Shown here one piece after another: positions 16,371-24,345 of a stretch of DNA of 53,625 nucleotides; within the stretch, counting starts at the first letter, position 1, and each line of letters starts with the position of its first letter. Where the stretch lies: positions 34,721 through 88,345 of the forward strand of contig DXMG01000004.1 of NCBI GenBank assembly GCA_019414325.1, in the 5' to 3' direction. The notes under the pieces were generated by a model. That model was not told where the DNA came from. It ran no database searches and saw only the letters and a program-made list of their open reading frames with translations. Made by a program: the position numbers and the translations under genes. The DNA is from Collinsella sp. (GTDB lineage: Bacteria; Actinomycetota; Coriobacteriia; Coriobacteriales; Coriobacteriaceae).

Positions 16371-17101
16371 TGGAGGCTGGTGGCGATGAGGGGGCGGTTG
16401 AGGGCTGCCTCGAAGCGATCTGCCATTGTTGGGTCGGCAAGCGTGTCGGCTTGGTTGAGCATGATACGGGCATTGCTGAGGTTCAGCATCTGCAGCTCGG
16501 CATTGAGCACCTGGGCGACGCGCTCTGGGGTGGCAGCGTCGGTGGGCTCGCAGCCGCAGCGCTCGCAGAAGAGCTCGGGGCGGTGGACAACCTCGGCGAC
16601 GGGCTTGCCCAGCCCCGAGGCGCCGACGACCCAGACAACGTTTGCCGTGCCGGCGGGAACGACCGGCTCCCAGGCGGCATGTGCCTTGAGCGGGAGTCGC
16701 TTGCTGCCATCTGCCTCGGCCAACACATAGTCAAAGCGCTGCGCCAGCTCGTTGAGCGGCTCGGCGGGGGCGGAGAGCTTGCCTGTCTCCGGGTTCAAAA
16801 CACCCGCCTGGCAGATACTTCCGCGGACAAGTCCCGCGCATGCCTCGCAGGTGCAGCCGGGAACATGTAGGGTCCCCGGCTTCCAAGGCGCGGCGTCCAG
16901 GCGACGGCTCGACCCATCCCATGGCACGCCGGCGACGGGAAACATGTGCGTGGTGGTACAGAGGAGCACGCGGCCGCCAGCGCGCATGAGCTCGAGACCC
17001 AGCGTCTTCAGCAGCGTCGACTTGCCGCCACTGCCGATAATCGCGGTAATGCCCGACTCGATCCTGAGCGCGGAGGCAAGATTGCCGCTAACCGTTTCCA
17101 T
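16364..17101 (-). CDS. yqeC: selenium-dependent hydroxylase accessory protein YqeC
   Basis: The 245-residue protein has a P-loop, GSGGKST, near residues 23-29 and a Mur-ligase-like nucleotide fold (LLCTTTHMFP). It carries Cys clusters (CTCEAC, CERCGC) that could bind metal. YqeC accompanies YqeB, XdhC and MocA in genomes with molybdenum hydroxylases that carry labile selenium; its precise reaction is not known. It is the only catabolic-island gene on the minus strand inside the plus-strand run. Its start is 103 bases from yqeB, with AT-rich sequence between them (TAATA, TAATAAATAATC) fit for divergent promoters. It ends inside a palindromic repeat. Confidence 0.88.
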   Translation of the reverse strand: METVSGNLASALRIESGITAIIGSGGKSTLLKTLGLELMRAGGRVLLCTTTHMFPVAGVPWDGSSRRLDAAPWKPGTLHVPGCTCEACAGLVRGSICQAGVLNPETGKLSAPAEPLNELAQRFDYVLAEADGSKRLPLKAHAAWEPVVPAGTANVVWVVGASGLGKPVAEVVHRPELFCERCGCEPTDAATPERVAQVLNAELQMLNLSNARIMLNQADTLADPTMADRFEAALNRPLIATSLQG

Positions 17102-17203
17102 CTGTTCACCGCCGTATAATACTGTGATAATAAATAATCATCAGAGTAGCGGCCGAACCGCTTTTGCTCTGCTCAAACCGTAGCACAGGGAGGTGCCCCG
17201 GGA

Positions 17204-17998
17204 ATGCTCGTTTATGTTCGCGGCGCCGGCGATATCGCCACGGGCGTCGCCGCTCGCTTGGTGCGCGCCGGCGTTTCGGTCGTTATGGCCGATATCGCGG
17301 TTCCCACGTGCATCCGCCGCACAATCTGTTTTTGCGAGGCCATTCGCCTGGGCGAGGTCGAGGTCGAAGGCATTCGCGCTCGCTTGGCACGGACGCCGGC
17401 TGAGGCGCTTGAGATTACCGAGGCTGGAGACGTCGCCGTTGTGGTGGACCCTCAGGCCAAGATGCTCGGCGAGCTGAAACCCGCGGCTGTGGTCGACGCG
17501 ATTTTGGCTAAGCGCAACTTGGGCACCACGCGCGACATGGCGCCTGCCGTCATCGCTGTGGGGCCGGGCTTTACCGCGCCGGTTGACTGCGACGCCGTGG
17601 TCGAGACCATGCGTGGGCATTTTCTCGGCCGTGTCATTACCCAAGGTTCGCCCCAGCCCAACACGGGCGTGCCGGGCATTATCGCCGGCTATGGCAAGGA
17701 ACGTGTTATCCACAGCCCCGCCGCCGGCGTGTTTCGGTCCGACCGCGCAATCGGCGACATCGTGAGCGCCGGAGACGTGATTGGCTACGCGGGCGATACG
17801 CCCATGTGCACGCAGATCGATGGCTGTCTGCGCGGGCTTTTGGCGAACGGCGTGCAGGTGACTGAGGGCTTTAAATGCGCCGATGTCGATCCACGCGGCG
17901 ATGCCAGCTATATCAACTACATTTCGGACAAAGCGACGTCGGTCGGCGGCGGCGTGCTCGAGGCACTCGCTATGCTCACCGATGTCTTTAGAGGATAG
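17204..17998 (+). CDS. yqeB: selenium-dependent molybdenum hydroxylase system protein YqeB
   Basis: The 264-residue protein matches the YqeB/EF2563 family. It begins with a dinucleotide-binding-like GAGDIATGVAARL loop and carries VGPGF and SPQPNTGVPG motifs seen in the family. YqeB is linked by co-occurrence to SelD-dependent labile-selenium molybdenum hydroxylases and is thought to help insert sulfur or selenium into the cofactor. ATG 17204 is behind AGGGAGG. It is followed 9 bases later by the XdhC gene, with a GAAGGCGGCAATG start region, so the pair forms an operon. Confidence 0.88.
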   Translation: MLVYVRGAGDIATGVAARLVRAGVSVVMADIAVPTCIRRTICFCEAIRLGEVEVEGIRARLARTPAEALEITEAGDVAVVVDPQAKMLGELKPAAVVDAILAKRNLGTTRDMAPAVIAVGPGFTAPVDCDAVVETMRGHFLGRVITQGSPQPNTGVPGIIAGYGKERVIHSPAAGVFRSDRAIGDIVSAGDVIGYAGDTPMCTQIDGCLRGLLANGVQVTEGFKCADVDPRGDASYINYISDKATSVGGGVLEALAMLTDVFRG

Positions 17999-18007
17999 AA
18001 GGCGGCA

Positions 18008-19051
18008 ATGGAAAAGCTCGATGTTGTGAATGCGGCGCTTGCCGCCCTGCGTGCTGGCGAGACGTGCGAGCTGGTGGTCGTGGCCGGTACGGCGGGGTCG
18101 TCCCCGCGCGGTGTGGGCGCCTGGATGGCCGTCTTTGCCGATGGCAGCCAGGCGGGCACTATCGGCGGCGGCAAGATTGAGCTCTTTGCGCTGGATGAGG
18201 CGCGCGAGCTCCTGAGCGCGGGACAGTCGCGTCTGGTCCGCTACACCATGGGCGGCGAGAACTCCGATACCGGCATGATCTGCGGCGGAGCCATCTGCCT
18301 GTGCTATCTGCGCCTGGATGTATCGCAGGCGCCGTTGTTCCAGTCGGTTGCCGACATCTTGGCCTATCGGCGCATCGGCGACTTCGTCATCGACTTTGAG
18401 CCGTTTATCGCGAGCGTGCTCGAGGGCGATGTGGCCGAGTACCATGGCGAGGAATCGCGCCGCACCATTGCGGGCTGCCCCGGGCTTTCGCTGGTGGAGG
18501 AGGGGAGTAAGGTCACCTACACCAACGCCGCCTCCGAGATTCCCACGGCGCACATCGAGACGCTCTGCCCCGAGGGCCTGACCTATATCTTTGGCTGCGG
18601 CCACGTGGGCGCTGCGACGGCTCGCGTGCTCACGGCGGCGGGCTTTGCCGTCGTGGCTTGCGACGACCGCCCCGGCACGCTGACCCCCGATTGGGTGCCC
18701 GGTGTCTACGACCGTCGTCTGGTCGACTACAAGAGCCTGAGCAAGCAGTGCCCCATCGGCCCGCGCGACCTGGTGGTCGTCGCCACGGCGGGTCACAAGT
18801 CCGATATCGATGTGGTGATTCAGGCCATGCGCGCCAAACCCGCCTATCTGGGCTGCTTGGGCTCGCGCCGCAAGACCGCCTTTGTGCGCGCCCGCCTGGA
18901 GCAGGAGGGCTTTACGCAGGAGCAGATCGACGAGCTGCACCTGCCGATTGGTGTCGCCATCGAGGCCGAGGACCCCGAGGAGATCGCCATCTCCATCGCC
19001 GCCGAGATGATCCACCTGCGTCGCACCAAACTCGTCCCCCGCAAGCGCTAG
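18008..19051 (+). CDS. XdhC family molybdenum hydroxylase maturation protein
   Basis: The 347-residue protein has an N-terminal XdhC/CoxI domain (GSSPRGVGAWM, GGGKIE, and Cys-Gly-Gly in ICGGAICL) and a C-terminal Rossmann domain (FGCGHVGAATARVL, GCLGSRRK). XdhC proteins bind molybdenum cofactor and help its sulfuration before insertion into xanthine dehydrogenase. Its position next to yqeB, yqeC and mocA supports a cofactor-maturation module. Some database entries call this arrangement EF2563-associated. The gene is cotranscribed with yqeB and stops 127 bases before the permease start. Confidence 0.88.
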   Translation: MEKLDVVNAALAALRAGETCELVVVAGTAGSSPRGVGAWMAVFADGSQAGTIGGGKIELFALDEARELLSAGQSRLVRYTMGGENSDTGMICGGAICLCYLRLDVSQAPLFQSVADILAYRRIGDFVIDFEPFIASVLEGDVAEYHGEESRRTIAGCPGLSLVEEGSKVTYTNAASEIPTAHIETLCPEGLTYIFGCGHVGAATARVLTAAGFAVVACDDRPGTLTPDWVPGVYDRRLVDYKSLSKQCPIGPRDLVVVATAGHKSDIDVVIQAMRAKPAYLGCLGSRRKTAFVRARLEQEGFTQEQIDELHLPIGVAIEAEDPEEIAISIAAEMIHLRRTKLVPRKR

Positions 19052-19121
19052 TCGCATCCCAAATGAGCTGCCCCAGCCCTCTGCCGCATGCGGGTCAAAA
19101 TGCTACCTGTGCCATATGCCC

Positions 19122-19127
19122 TATAAT
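19122..19127 (+). promoter_or_regulatory. -10 box of the permease gene
   Basis: TATAAT lies 52 bases upstream of the chosen permease start and argues against an earlier in-frame ATG at 19116, which would overlap the promoter. The -35 region is not recognisable. Confidence 0.35.
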
Positions 19128-19178
19128 GTCCGACCGTTGAGCGGCATGGGGCCGCTGCCTAGGGTATGGGAGGCGCAA

Positions 19179-20492
19179 ATGGCAGAGTCGGCAGCAGGGG
19201 ATGCCCTGTTCGAGCGTACGGGAAAAGTTTCGTTTGTGCAGGTATTACCCCATGCACTGCAGCATGTGCTGGCGGCATTCGCGGGTATCGTCACGCCCGC
19301 CATCATTATCGCGTCGGTCTGTGGCTTTACCCCTCAAGAGGAAGCCGCTGTCATCCAGGCGTCGCTCGTCCTCTCGGCGCTTGACATTTTCCTTCAACAG
19401 TTTCCTATAAAAGGTGTCGTCGGTTCGGGCCTGCCCATTGTGATGGGTGCGAGCTTTACCTTCGTGCCGGCGCTCAAGGCAGTCGGTCTTGAGCTTGGTT
19501 TTGAGGCCGTACTGGGCGCCCAGGTAATCGGCGGCGCGCTCGTCGCGCTCTTCGGCCTACTGTTTAGGCGCGTGAGTTTTCTATTTCCGGCCCCGGTGCT
19601 TGGCACCGTCATCTTTGTCATTGGCCTGTCGCTATGCCCAGTGGCAGTTGCCTCCATGGCGGGCGGGGAGGGCGCGGCCGATTTTGGCAGTGTCACCAAC
19701 TGGGCCGTCGCACTTGTGACGTTCGTCGTCACCTTTATGGCTGGCAACTACGGCAAGGGCGCGCTTAGGCTGGGCAGCATCCTGGCTGGTATCTGCGCGG
19801 GCTTTGTTTTGGCTGCGGTGTTGGGCATGGTCGATTTCTCGGCCATCGCGACCGCCAGCTGGTTCGCCCCGCCGGCCCTGGGCGCCCATCGCCTGGTGTT
19901 CGACCCGGCCGCGTGCGCCGTTGTGGGCGTTGTCGCCATTGTCAACGCAGTACAGGTCATGGGCGAGTTTGCCGCCGTGTCGTCCGCTGCGCTCGATACC
20001 CCTGCGACCGATAGCCAGATCTCGGGTGGCCTGATCGCCAACGGCCTGGTCGGTATGCTGTCAGGCTTTTTTGGCGGCGTCCCCACGGCAACCTTTGGCC
20101 AGAATGTGGGCATTATCGCCGAGAACAAGGTCGTCAACCGCATGGTCTTTACGCTTGCGGCTGCCATCCTGCTCATCGCGGGCCTGCTGCCCAAGTGTGC
20201 GGCGGTGCTCACGTCTATTCCGCAGCCGGTCATCGGTGGCGCCACGATTGGCGTGTTCGCGACCATCGGTATGAACGGTGTGGTCATGTTTGCCCGCCAC
20301 GGCCTGTCTCAGCGCGATACCACGCTCATGGGTCTCTCTATCGCCTTTGGCACGGGCATTGAGCGCACGGCCGGCGCGCTTGCCGGCGCTGGATTCCCCG
20401 CATGGGTTGGCACCGTTTTTGGCGGATCCTCCATTGCCGTCGCCGCGCTCGTTGCTGTGATCCTCAACCTGGTCCTCCCGCGCCAAAAATAA
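19179..20492 (+). CDS. xanthine/uracil-type permease (NCS2 family)
   Basis: The 437-residue protein is hydrophobic throughout, with about 12-14 membrane spans typical of nucleobase:cation symporter-2 proteins (UraA, XanQ, PbuX, UacT). Family features include the start region PHALQHVLAAFAG, the Gly-rich GSGLPIVMGASF and the late FGGVPTATFGQNVG motif, which carries the QNxG signature expected in purine carriers. Substrates may be xanthine, urate or uracil; the neighbours point to a purine. ATG 19179 is preceded by GGGAGG. It is the last gene of the island and the counterpart of XanQ in E. coli. Confidence 0.9.
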   Translation: MAESAAGDALFERTGKVSFVQVLPHALQHVLAAFAGIVTPAIIIASVCGFTPQEEAAVIQASLVLSALDIFLQQFPIKGVVGSGLPIVMGASFTFVPALKAVGLELGFEAVLGAQVIGGALVALFGLLFRRVSFLFPAPVLGTVIFVIGLSLCPVAVASMAGGEGAADFGSVTNWAVALVTFVVTFMAGNYGKGALRLGSILAGICAGFVLAAVLGMVDFSAIATASWFAPPALGAHRLVFDPAACAVVGVVAIVNAVQVMGEFAAVSSAALDTPATDSQISGGLIANGLVGMLSGFFGGVPTATFGQNVGIIAENKVVNRMVFTLAAAILLIAGLLPKCAAVLTSIPQPVIGGATIGVFATIGMNGVVMFARHGLSQRDTTLMGLSIAFGTGIERTAGALAGAGFPAWVGTVFGGSSIAVAALVAVILNLVLPRQK

Positions 20493-20506
20493 CGCCCCAT
20501 ATATGA

Positions 20507-20571
20507 GTTGCGGTGGAATAGGGACTGTTTAAGCCTTTTAAGCCATCAAACAGTCCCTATCTCACCGTAAC
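20507..20571. repeat. long palindromic intergenic repeat, copy A
   Basis: Left arm 20507-20530 (beginning GTTGCGGTGGAATAGGGACT) pairs with 20548-20571 with about three mismatches around a 17-nt loop. A second copy with the same arms is at 53316-53379. It lies directly after the permease and before the ribosomal block and may double as a terminator. Confidence 0.7.
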
Positions 20572-20647
20572 TGCTGTTTTCCTCCGTGCCCTAGGGATCA
20601 ATTTGTGCGGGGGAGTTGTGGAGTTGTGCAGGCAGACGAGGTTTTTC

Positions 20648-20676
20648 TGGAAATACGCTCCCGATGCGCGTATAGT
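20648..20676 (+). promoter_or_regulatory. candidate promoter of the rplE operon
   Basis: TGGAAA at 20648-20653 and TATAGT at 20671-20676 are separated by 17 bases. It sits about 140 bases upstream of rplE, the first ribosomal gene here, which would otherwise be read from the missing upstream S10 genes. Confidence 0.4.
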
Positions 20677-20693
20677 ACCGATTGTTTTGTCGG

Positions 20694-20753
20694 CTCCTGC
20701 TGCGTCGAGTCCAAACCGCGAAATGCCATGAGCGGCGCGGATGCAGCCAGGAG
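20694..20753 (+). promoter_or_regulatory. hairpin in the leader of the rplE operon
   Basis: CTCCTG / CAGGAG and CTGC / GCAG form a long stem with a one-base bulge, enclosing an inner CCGCG / CGCGG stem. It lies between the candidate promoter and rplE. It could be a ribosomal-protein binding leader, but it matches no known autoregulatory RNA I can recall. The rest of 20493-20813 holds nothing else I recognise. Confidence 0.4.
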
Positions 20754-20813
20754 GCACGAGGACAACCCATCGTGGCCACGCCCCGTGCTTAAAACCCCAA
20801 GAAGGAGTGAACA

Positions 20814-21371
20814 ATGGCAGAAGAGAAGTATGTGCCGCGTCTGAAGACCAAGTACAACAACGAGGTCAAGCAGCAGCTTCAGGACAAGTTCCAGTACGAG
20901 AACGTCATGATGATCCCCAAGTTTGAGAAGATCGTCGTGAACATGGGTGTCGGCGAGGCCGCTACCGATTCCAAGGCCATCGACGGTGCCGTGCGCGACC
21001 TGCGCGCCATCACCGGCCAGCAGCCGATGATCACCCGTGCCCGCAAGTCCATCGCTACCTTCCGCCTGCGCGCTGGTATGCCGATCGGCTGCAAGGTTAC
21101 CCTGCGTGGCGACCGTATGTGGGAGTTCTTCGATCGTCTGACCTCCGTCGCGATTCCCCGTATCCGCGACTTCCGCGGCATCTCCGCCAAGAGCTTCGAC
21201 GGCCGTGGTAACTTCTCCATGGGCGTCACCGAGCAGCTCATCTTCCCCGAGATCGACTTCGACTCCGTCGATCACCAGCGTGGTATGGACATCACTTTCG
21301 TGACCACCGCCAATACCGATGAGGAGGCCAAGGCCCTTCTGGACGCCTTCGGTTTCCCGTTCAAGAAATAG
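20814..21371 (+). CDS. rplE: 50S ribosomal protein L5
   Basis: The 185-residue protein is L5, which binds 5S rRNA and contacts the P-site tRNA. Recognisable strings are NMGVGEAATDSKAIDGAVRDL, ITGQQPMITRARKSIATFRLR and FDSVDHQRGMDITF. AAGAAGGAG precedes ATG 20814. It opens the spc block here; rplN and rplX, which normally come directly before it, are absent and a permease gene lies upstream instead. Confidence 0.97.
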   Translation: MAEEKYVPRLKTKYNNEVKQQLQDKFQYENVMMIPKFEKIVVNMGVGEAATDSKAIDGAVRDLRAITGQQPMITRARKSIATFRLRAGMPIGCKVTLRGDRMWEFFDRLTSVAIPRIRDFRGISAKSFDGRGNFSMGVTEQLIFPEIDFDSVDHQRGMDITFVTTANTDEEAKALLDAFGFPFKK

Positions 21372-21450
21372 GTTCACCTGCCCTATGAGCGCCGTTCCCA
21401 GAAGGGGGCGGCGCTTGGGGCGAACAATACTCTATGTGAGGAGGATATAA

Positions 21451-21636
21451 GTGGCTAAGACATCGATGATCGTCAAGTGCAATCGCAAGCAGAAGTTCTC
21501 TACTCGTGAGTACACGCGCTGCCAGCGCTGCGGCCGTCCGCACTCTGTGTACCGCAAGTTCGGCCTGTGCCGTGTCTGCTTCCGCGAGCTTGCACTCAAG
21601 GGCGAGCTTCCCGGCGTTAAGAAGGCCAGCTGGTAA
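21451..21636 (+). CDS. rpsZ: 30S ribosomal protein S14, zinc type
   Basis: The 61-residue protein is the short S14 with a zinc ribbon: Cys-x2-Cys in RCQRCGR and Cys-x2-Cys in LCRVCFRE. It sits in the 30S head. It starts with GTG at 21451 behind GAGGAGGAT and lies between rplE and rpsH as usual. Confidence 0.96.
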   Translation: MAKTSMIVKCNRKQKFSTREYTRCQRCGRPHSVYRKFGLCRVCFRELALKGELPGVKKASW

Positions 21637-21755
21637 GTCACTACCAGCGTTTCAAGCATCCGTTTGGAACAGGGAAAACGCGCTAGTTAGGCTTTGCCGT
21701 TAAGGGCGGCGAAGAACCAAGAGCACGTGTTCATCAAGAACGAAGGAGAATCTGT

Positions 21756-22154
21756 ATGAACCTTACAGACCCGATCGCAGATATGCTTACGCGCATCCGT
21801 AACGCTAACTCTGTGAACAAGGCCACGGTCTCCATGCCGAGCAGCAAGAAGCTCGTCGAGATCGCTCGTGTTCTGCACGAGGAGGGCTACATCGAGGGCT
21901 ACGATGTCGAGGACACCGTTCCCCAGAAGACTCTGCACATCACGCTTAAGTATGGTCCCAAGAAGGCTAAGGTCATCAACGGCATCCGCCGCATTTCCAA
22001 GCCGGGCCTGCGTAAGTACACCGGCGTTGCCGACATGCCCCGCGTCCGCGGTGGCCTTGGTACCGCCATTATTTCCACCAGCCATGGCGTTATGACCGAC
22101 CGCGATGCTCGCAAGCACAACGTCGGCGGCGAGATCATCGCTTACGTCTGGTAA
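21756..22154 (+). CDS. rpsH: 30S ribosomal protein S8
   Basis: The 132-residue protein is S8, a primary 16S-rRNA-binding protein. Typical strings are LTDPIADMLTRIRNAN at the start and GVMTDRDARKHNVGGEIIAYVW at the end. GAAGGAGAA precedes ATG 21756. In other bacteria S8 represses the spc operon by binding mRNA; whether that holds here is not visible. Confidence 0.97.
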   Translation: MNLTDPIADMLTRIRNANSVNKATVSMPSSKKLVEIARVLHEEGYIEGYDVEDTVPQKTLHITLKYGPKKAKVINGIRRISKPGLRKYTGVADMPRVRGGLGTAIISTSHGVMTDRDARKHNVGGEIIAYVW

Positions 22155-22187
22155 TTCGCTCGGTAGGTAGAAGGAAAGGAGATCACC

Positions 22188-22724
22188 GTGTCTCGTATCG
22201 GTAATAAGCCTGTCCAGATTCCCGCCGGAGTCGAAGTGGCAGTCAACGGCAACAACGTTGTCGTCAAGGGCCCCAAGGGCCAGCTCGAGCTCGATGTCTT
22301 TGAGAAGCTCGCTATCAACATCGAGGACAACGTCCTCACCGTTTCCCGTCCCGACGACGAGCGTGAGACCCGTGCCCGCCACGGCCTCACCCGTGCCCTC
22401 ATCCACAACATGGTTGTTGGCGTTTCCGAGGGCTTCGAGAAGAAGCTCGAGCTCGCCGGCGTCGGTTACCGCGTGCAGCAGAAGGGCAAGAACCTCGAGT
22501 TCTCCCTGGGCTTCTCGCACCCCGTGATCGTCGAGGCTCCCGAGGGCATCACCTTCGAGGTTCCCGACAACACCCACGTGAACGTCAAGGGTATCAACAA
22601 GCAGCAGGTCGGTCAGATCGCCGCTGAGATCCGCGGCCATCGTCCTCCCGAGCCTTACAAGGGCAAGGGTATCCACTACGTTGGCGAGCACATCCGCCGC
22701 AAGCTGGGTAAGGCCGCCAAGTAG
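22188..22724 (+). CDS. rplF: 50S ribosomal protein L6
   Basis: The 178-residue protein is L6, located near the factor-binding site of the 50S subunit. It starts SRIGNKPVQIPAGVEV and contains the C-terminal signature PEPYKGKGIHYVGEHIRRK. It uses a GTG start at 22188 with AAAGGAG upstream. Confidence 0.97.
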   Translation: MSRIGNKPVQIPAGVEVAVNGNNVVVKGPKGQLELDVFEKLAINIEDNVLTVSRPDDERETRARHGLTRALIHNMVVGVSEGFEKKLELAGVGYRVQQKGKNLEFSLGFSHPVIVEAPEGITFEVPDNTHVNVKGINKQQVGQIAAEIRGHRPPEPYKGKGIHYVGEHIRRKLGKAAK

Positions 22725-22749
22725 TCGTAACCGACTCACTCGCATAAGA

Positions 22750-22771
22750 CCAGCACCCCGTCAGGTGCTGG
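22750..22771 (+). promoter_or_regulatory. hairpin between rplF and rplR
   Basis: A perfect 8-bp stem, CCAGCACC / GGTGCTGG, with a 6-nt loop precedes a late T run (CCTTTTT) by about 12 bases. It may lower read-through or stabilise mRNA ends inside the operon. Confidence 0.4.
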
Positions 22772-22799
22772 CAAGATCAACCTTTTTAGGAGTTTACGT

Positions 22800-23168
22800 A
22801 TGAACAAGCATAAGGCGAAGCTGGAAGGCCTCAAGCGTCGTCAGCGTCGTGTTCGCGGCAAGGTCTCGGGTACCTCCGAGCGTCCGCGTCTTCGCGTGAC
22901 CCGTACTAACGCCAACATCTATGCCCAGATCATCGACGACAGCAAGGGCTCTAGCCTGACGCTCGTCTCTGCCTCGACCCTCGAGGCCGAGTTCAAGGGC
23001 ACCCACACCTCGAACAAGGAGGCTGCGGAGAAGGTCGGTCAGCTCGTTGGCAAGCGTGCCATCGAGGCCGGCATCACCAAGGTCGCCTTCGATCGCGGTG
23101 GCCGTATCTACCATGGCCGCGTCAAGGCCCTCGCCGACGGTGCTCGTGCCGCCGGTCTCGAGTTCTAG
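22800..23168 (+). CDS. rplR: 50S ribosomal protein L18
   Basis: The 122-residue protein is L18, which with L5 binds 5S rRNA. It shows the basic start KRRQRRVRGKVSGTSERPRL and the end AFDRGGRIYHGRVKALADGAR. It is followed 14 bases later by rpsE. Confidence 0.97.
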   Translation: MNKHKAKLEGLKRRQRRVRGKVSGTSERPRLRVTRTNANIYAQIIDDSKGSSLTLVSASTLEAEFKGTHTSNKEAAEKVGQLVGKRAIEAGITKVAFDRGGRIYHGRVKALADGARAAGLEF

Positions 23169-23182
23169 GAGGTATGTAGCAC

Positions 23183-23707
23183 ATGGCTCGTAATCAGAAG
23201 CAGCAGCGCGAGGCCTCCGAGTTCGAGGAGCGCGTCGTTTACATCAACCGCGTGTCGAAGACCGTCAAGGGTGGTCGTCGCATGAGCCTCGTCGCTCTCG
23301 TCGTCGTTGGCGACGGCAAGGGCAACGTCGGCGTTGGCATGGGCAAGTCCGCTGAGGTGCCCCTGGCCATCTCCAAGGCGTCTCTCGATGCCAAGAAGAA
23401 CATGTTCCACGTGCCGGTGACCGAGCAGGGCACCATCCCGCACGAGGTTCTCGGCCACTTTGGTGCCGGCCGCATCATCATCAAGCCCGCTGTCGAGGGT
23501 ACCGGCGTTATCGCCGGCGGCGCTGTGCGTCCCCTCTTCGAGCTTGCTGGCATCAAGAACGTCCTGTCCAAGTCCCTCGGTACCGACAACGGCCTCAACA
23601 TCATCAAGGCTGCCGTCGAGGGCCTCAAGGAGCTCTCCAGCCCTGAGGACGTCGCGGCTCGCCGTGGCCTGACGGTCTCCGAGATGTTCGTCGGTAAGGA
23701 GAACTAA
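23183..23707 (+). CDS. rpsE: 30S ribosomal protein S5
   Basis: The 174-residue protein is S5, involved in decoding fidelity and mRNA unwinding. The S5 domain FEERVVYINRVSKTVKGGRR and the C-terminal fold strings GTGVIAGGAVR and KSLGTDNGLNIIKA are plain. AGGAGG overlaps the rplR stop region just upstream. It ends two bases before rpmD. Confidence 0.97.
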   Translation: MARNQKQQREASEFEERVVYINRVSKTVKGGRRMSLVALVVVGDGKGNVGVGMGKSAEVPLAISKASLDAKKNMFHVPVTEQGTIPHEVLGHFGAGRIIIKPAVEGTGVIAGGAVRPLFELAGIKNVLSKSLGTDNGLNIIKAAVEGLKELSSPEDVAARRGLTVSEMFVGKEN

Positions 23708-23709
23708 GC

Positions 23710-23892
23710 ATGGCTGACACCATCAAGATCAAGCAGGTCCGCAGCACCAACGGTTGCAAGCAGGACCAGGTCCGTACTGTCCGTGCCCTCGGTCTCCACA
23801 GGATCCGCGAGGTTCGCGAGATTGCTGACAACGAGTCCGTCCGCGGCATGATCTTCAAGGTCAAGCACCTTGTCGAGATTGTAGAGGAGTAG
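23710..23892 (+). CDS. rpmD: 50S ribosomal protein L30
   Basis: The 60-residue protein is L30, with the usual KIKQVRSTNGCKQDQVRTVR start and a LHRIREVREIADNESVRGMI core. It is packed between rpsE and rplO with two- and three-base gaps, so translation is probably coupled. Confidence 0.96.
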   Translation: MADTIKIKQVRSTNGCKQDQVRTVRALGLHRIREVREIADNESVRGMIFKVKHLVEIVEE

Positions 23893-23895
23893 CAA

Positions 23896-24345
23896 ATGCA
23901 GCTTCACGATCTTACTCCCGCGCCCGGTTCCACTAAGAACCGCAAGCGCGTCGGCCGTGGCAATTCTTCGGGTCACGGCACCACTTCTGGCCGCGGCCAG
24001 AAGGGCCAGGGTTCCCGCTCTGGTGGCACCAAGGGTGCCGGCTTCGAGGGTGGCCAGACTCCGCTGGCTATGCGCCTGCCCAAGCTTCCGGGCTTCCGCA
24101 ACCCCCGTCGTATCGAGTACACCGCTGTTAACGTTGAGCGTCTCGAGCGTAAGTTCGAGGACGGCGCTGTGATCGACGGTGCCGCTCTTAAGGCCGCTCG
24201 CATCACCAAGAGCGAGTTCGAGCCCGTCAAGGTGCTCGGCAATGGTGAGCTCACCAAGAAGTTCACGGTCAAGGTCGACAAGGTCAGCGCTTCTGCGCAG
24301 GCCAAGATCGAGGCCGCTGGCGGAAAGGTCGAGCTGCCGTGCTAA
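23896..24345 (+). CDS. rplO: 50S ribosomal protein L15
   Basis: The 149-residue protein is L15, an early assembly protein of the 50S subunit. It shows the Gly/Arg-rich N-terminus KRVGRGNSSGHGTTSGRGQK and the EGGQTPLAMRLPKLPGF motif. Its last codons overlap the GTG start of secY by seven bases. Confidence 0.97.
   Translation: MQLHDLTPAPGSTKNRKRVGRGNSSGHGTTSGRGQKGQGSRSGGTKGAGFEGGQTPLAMRLPKLPGFRNPRRIEYTAVNVERLERKFEDGAVIDGAALKAARITKSEFEPVKVLGNGELTKKFTVKVDKVSASAQAKIEAAGGKVELPC

Noticed and set aside
13534..16473. 979-codon open frame on the minus strand over ygeW, mocA and the hydantoinase
   Set aside because: It is antisense to three well-supported genes. The composition is that of high-GC antisense shadow frames.
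17141..19057. 638-codon minus-strand frame over yqeB and the XdhC gene
   Set aside because: Antisense to two genes with clear family motifs; no domain seen.
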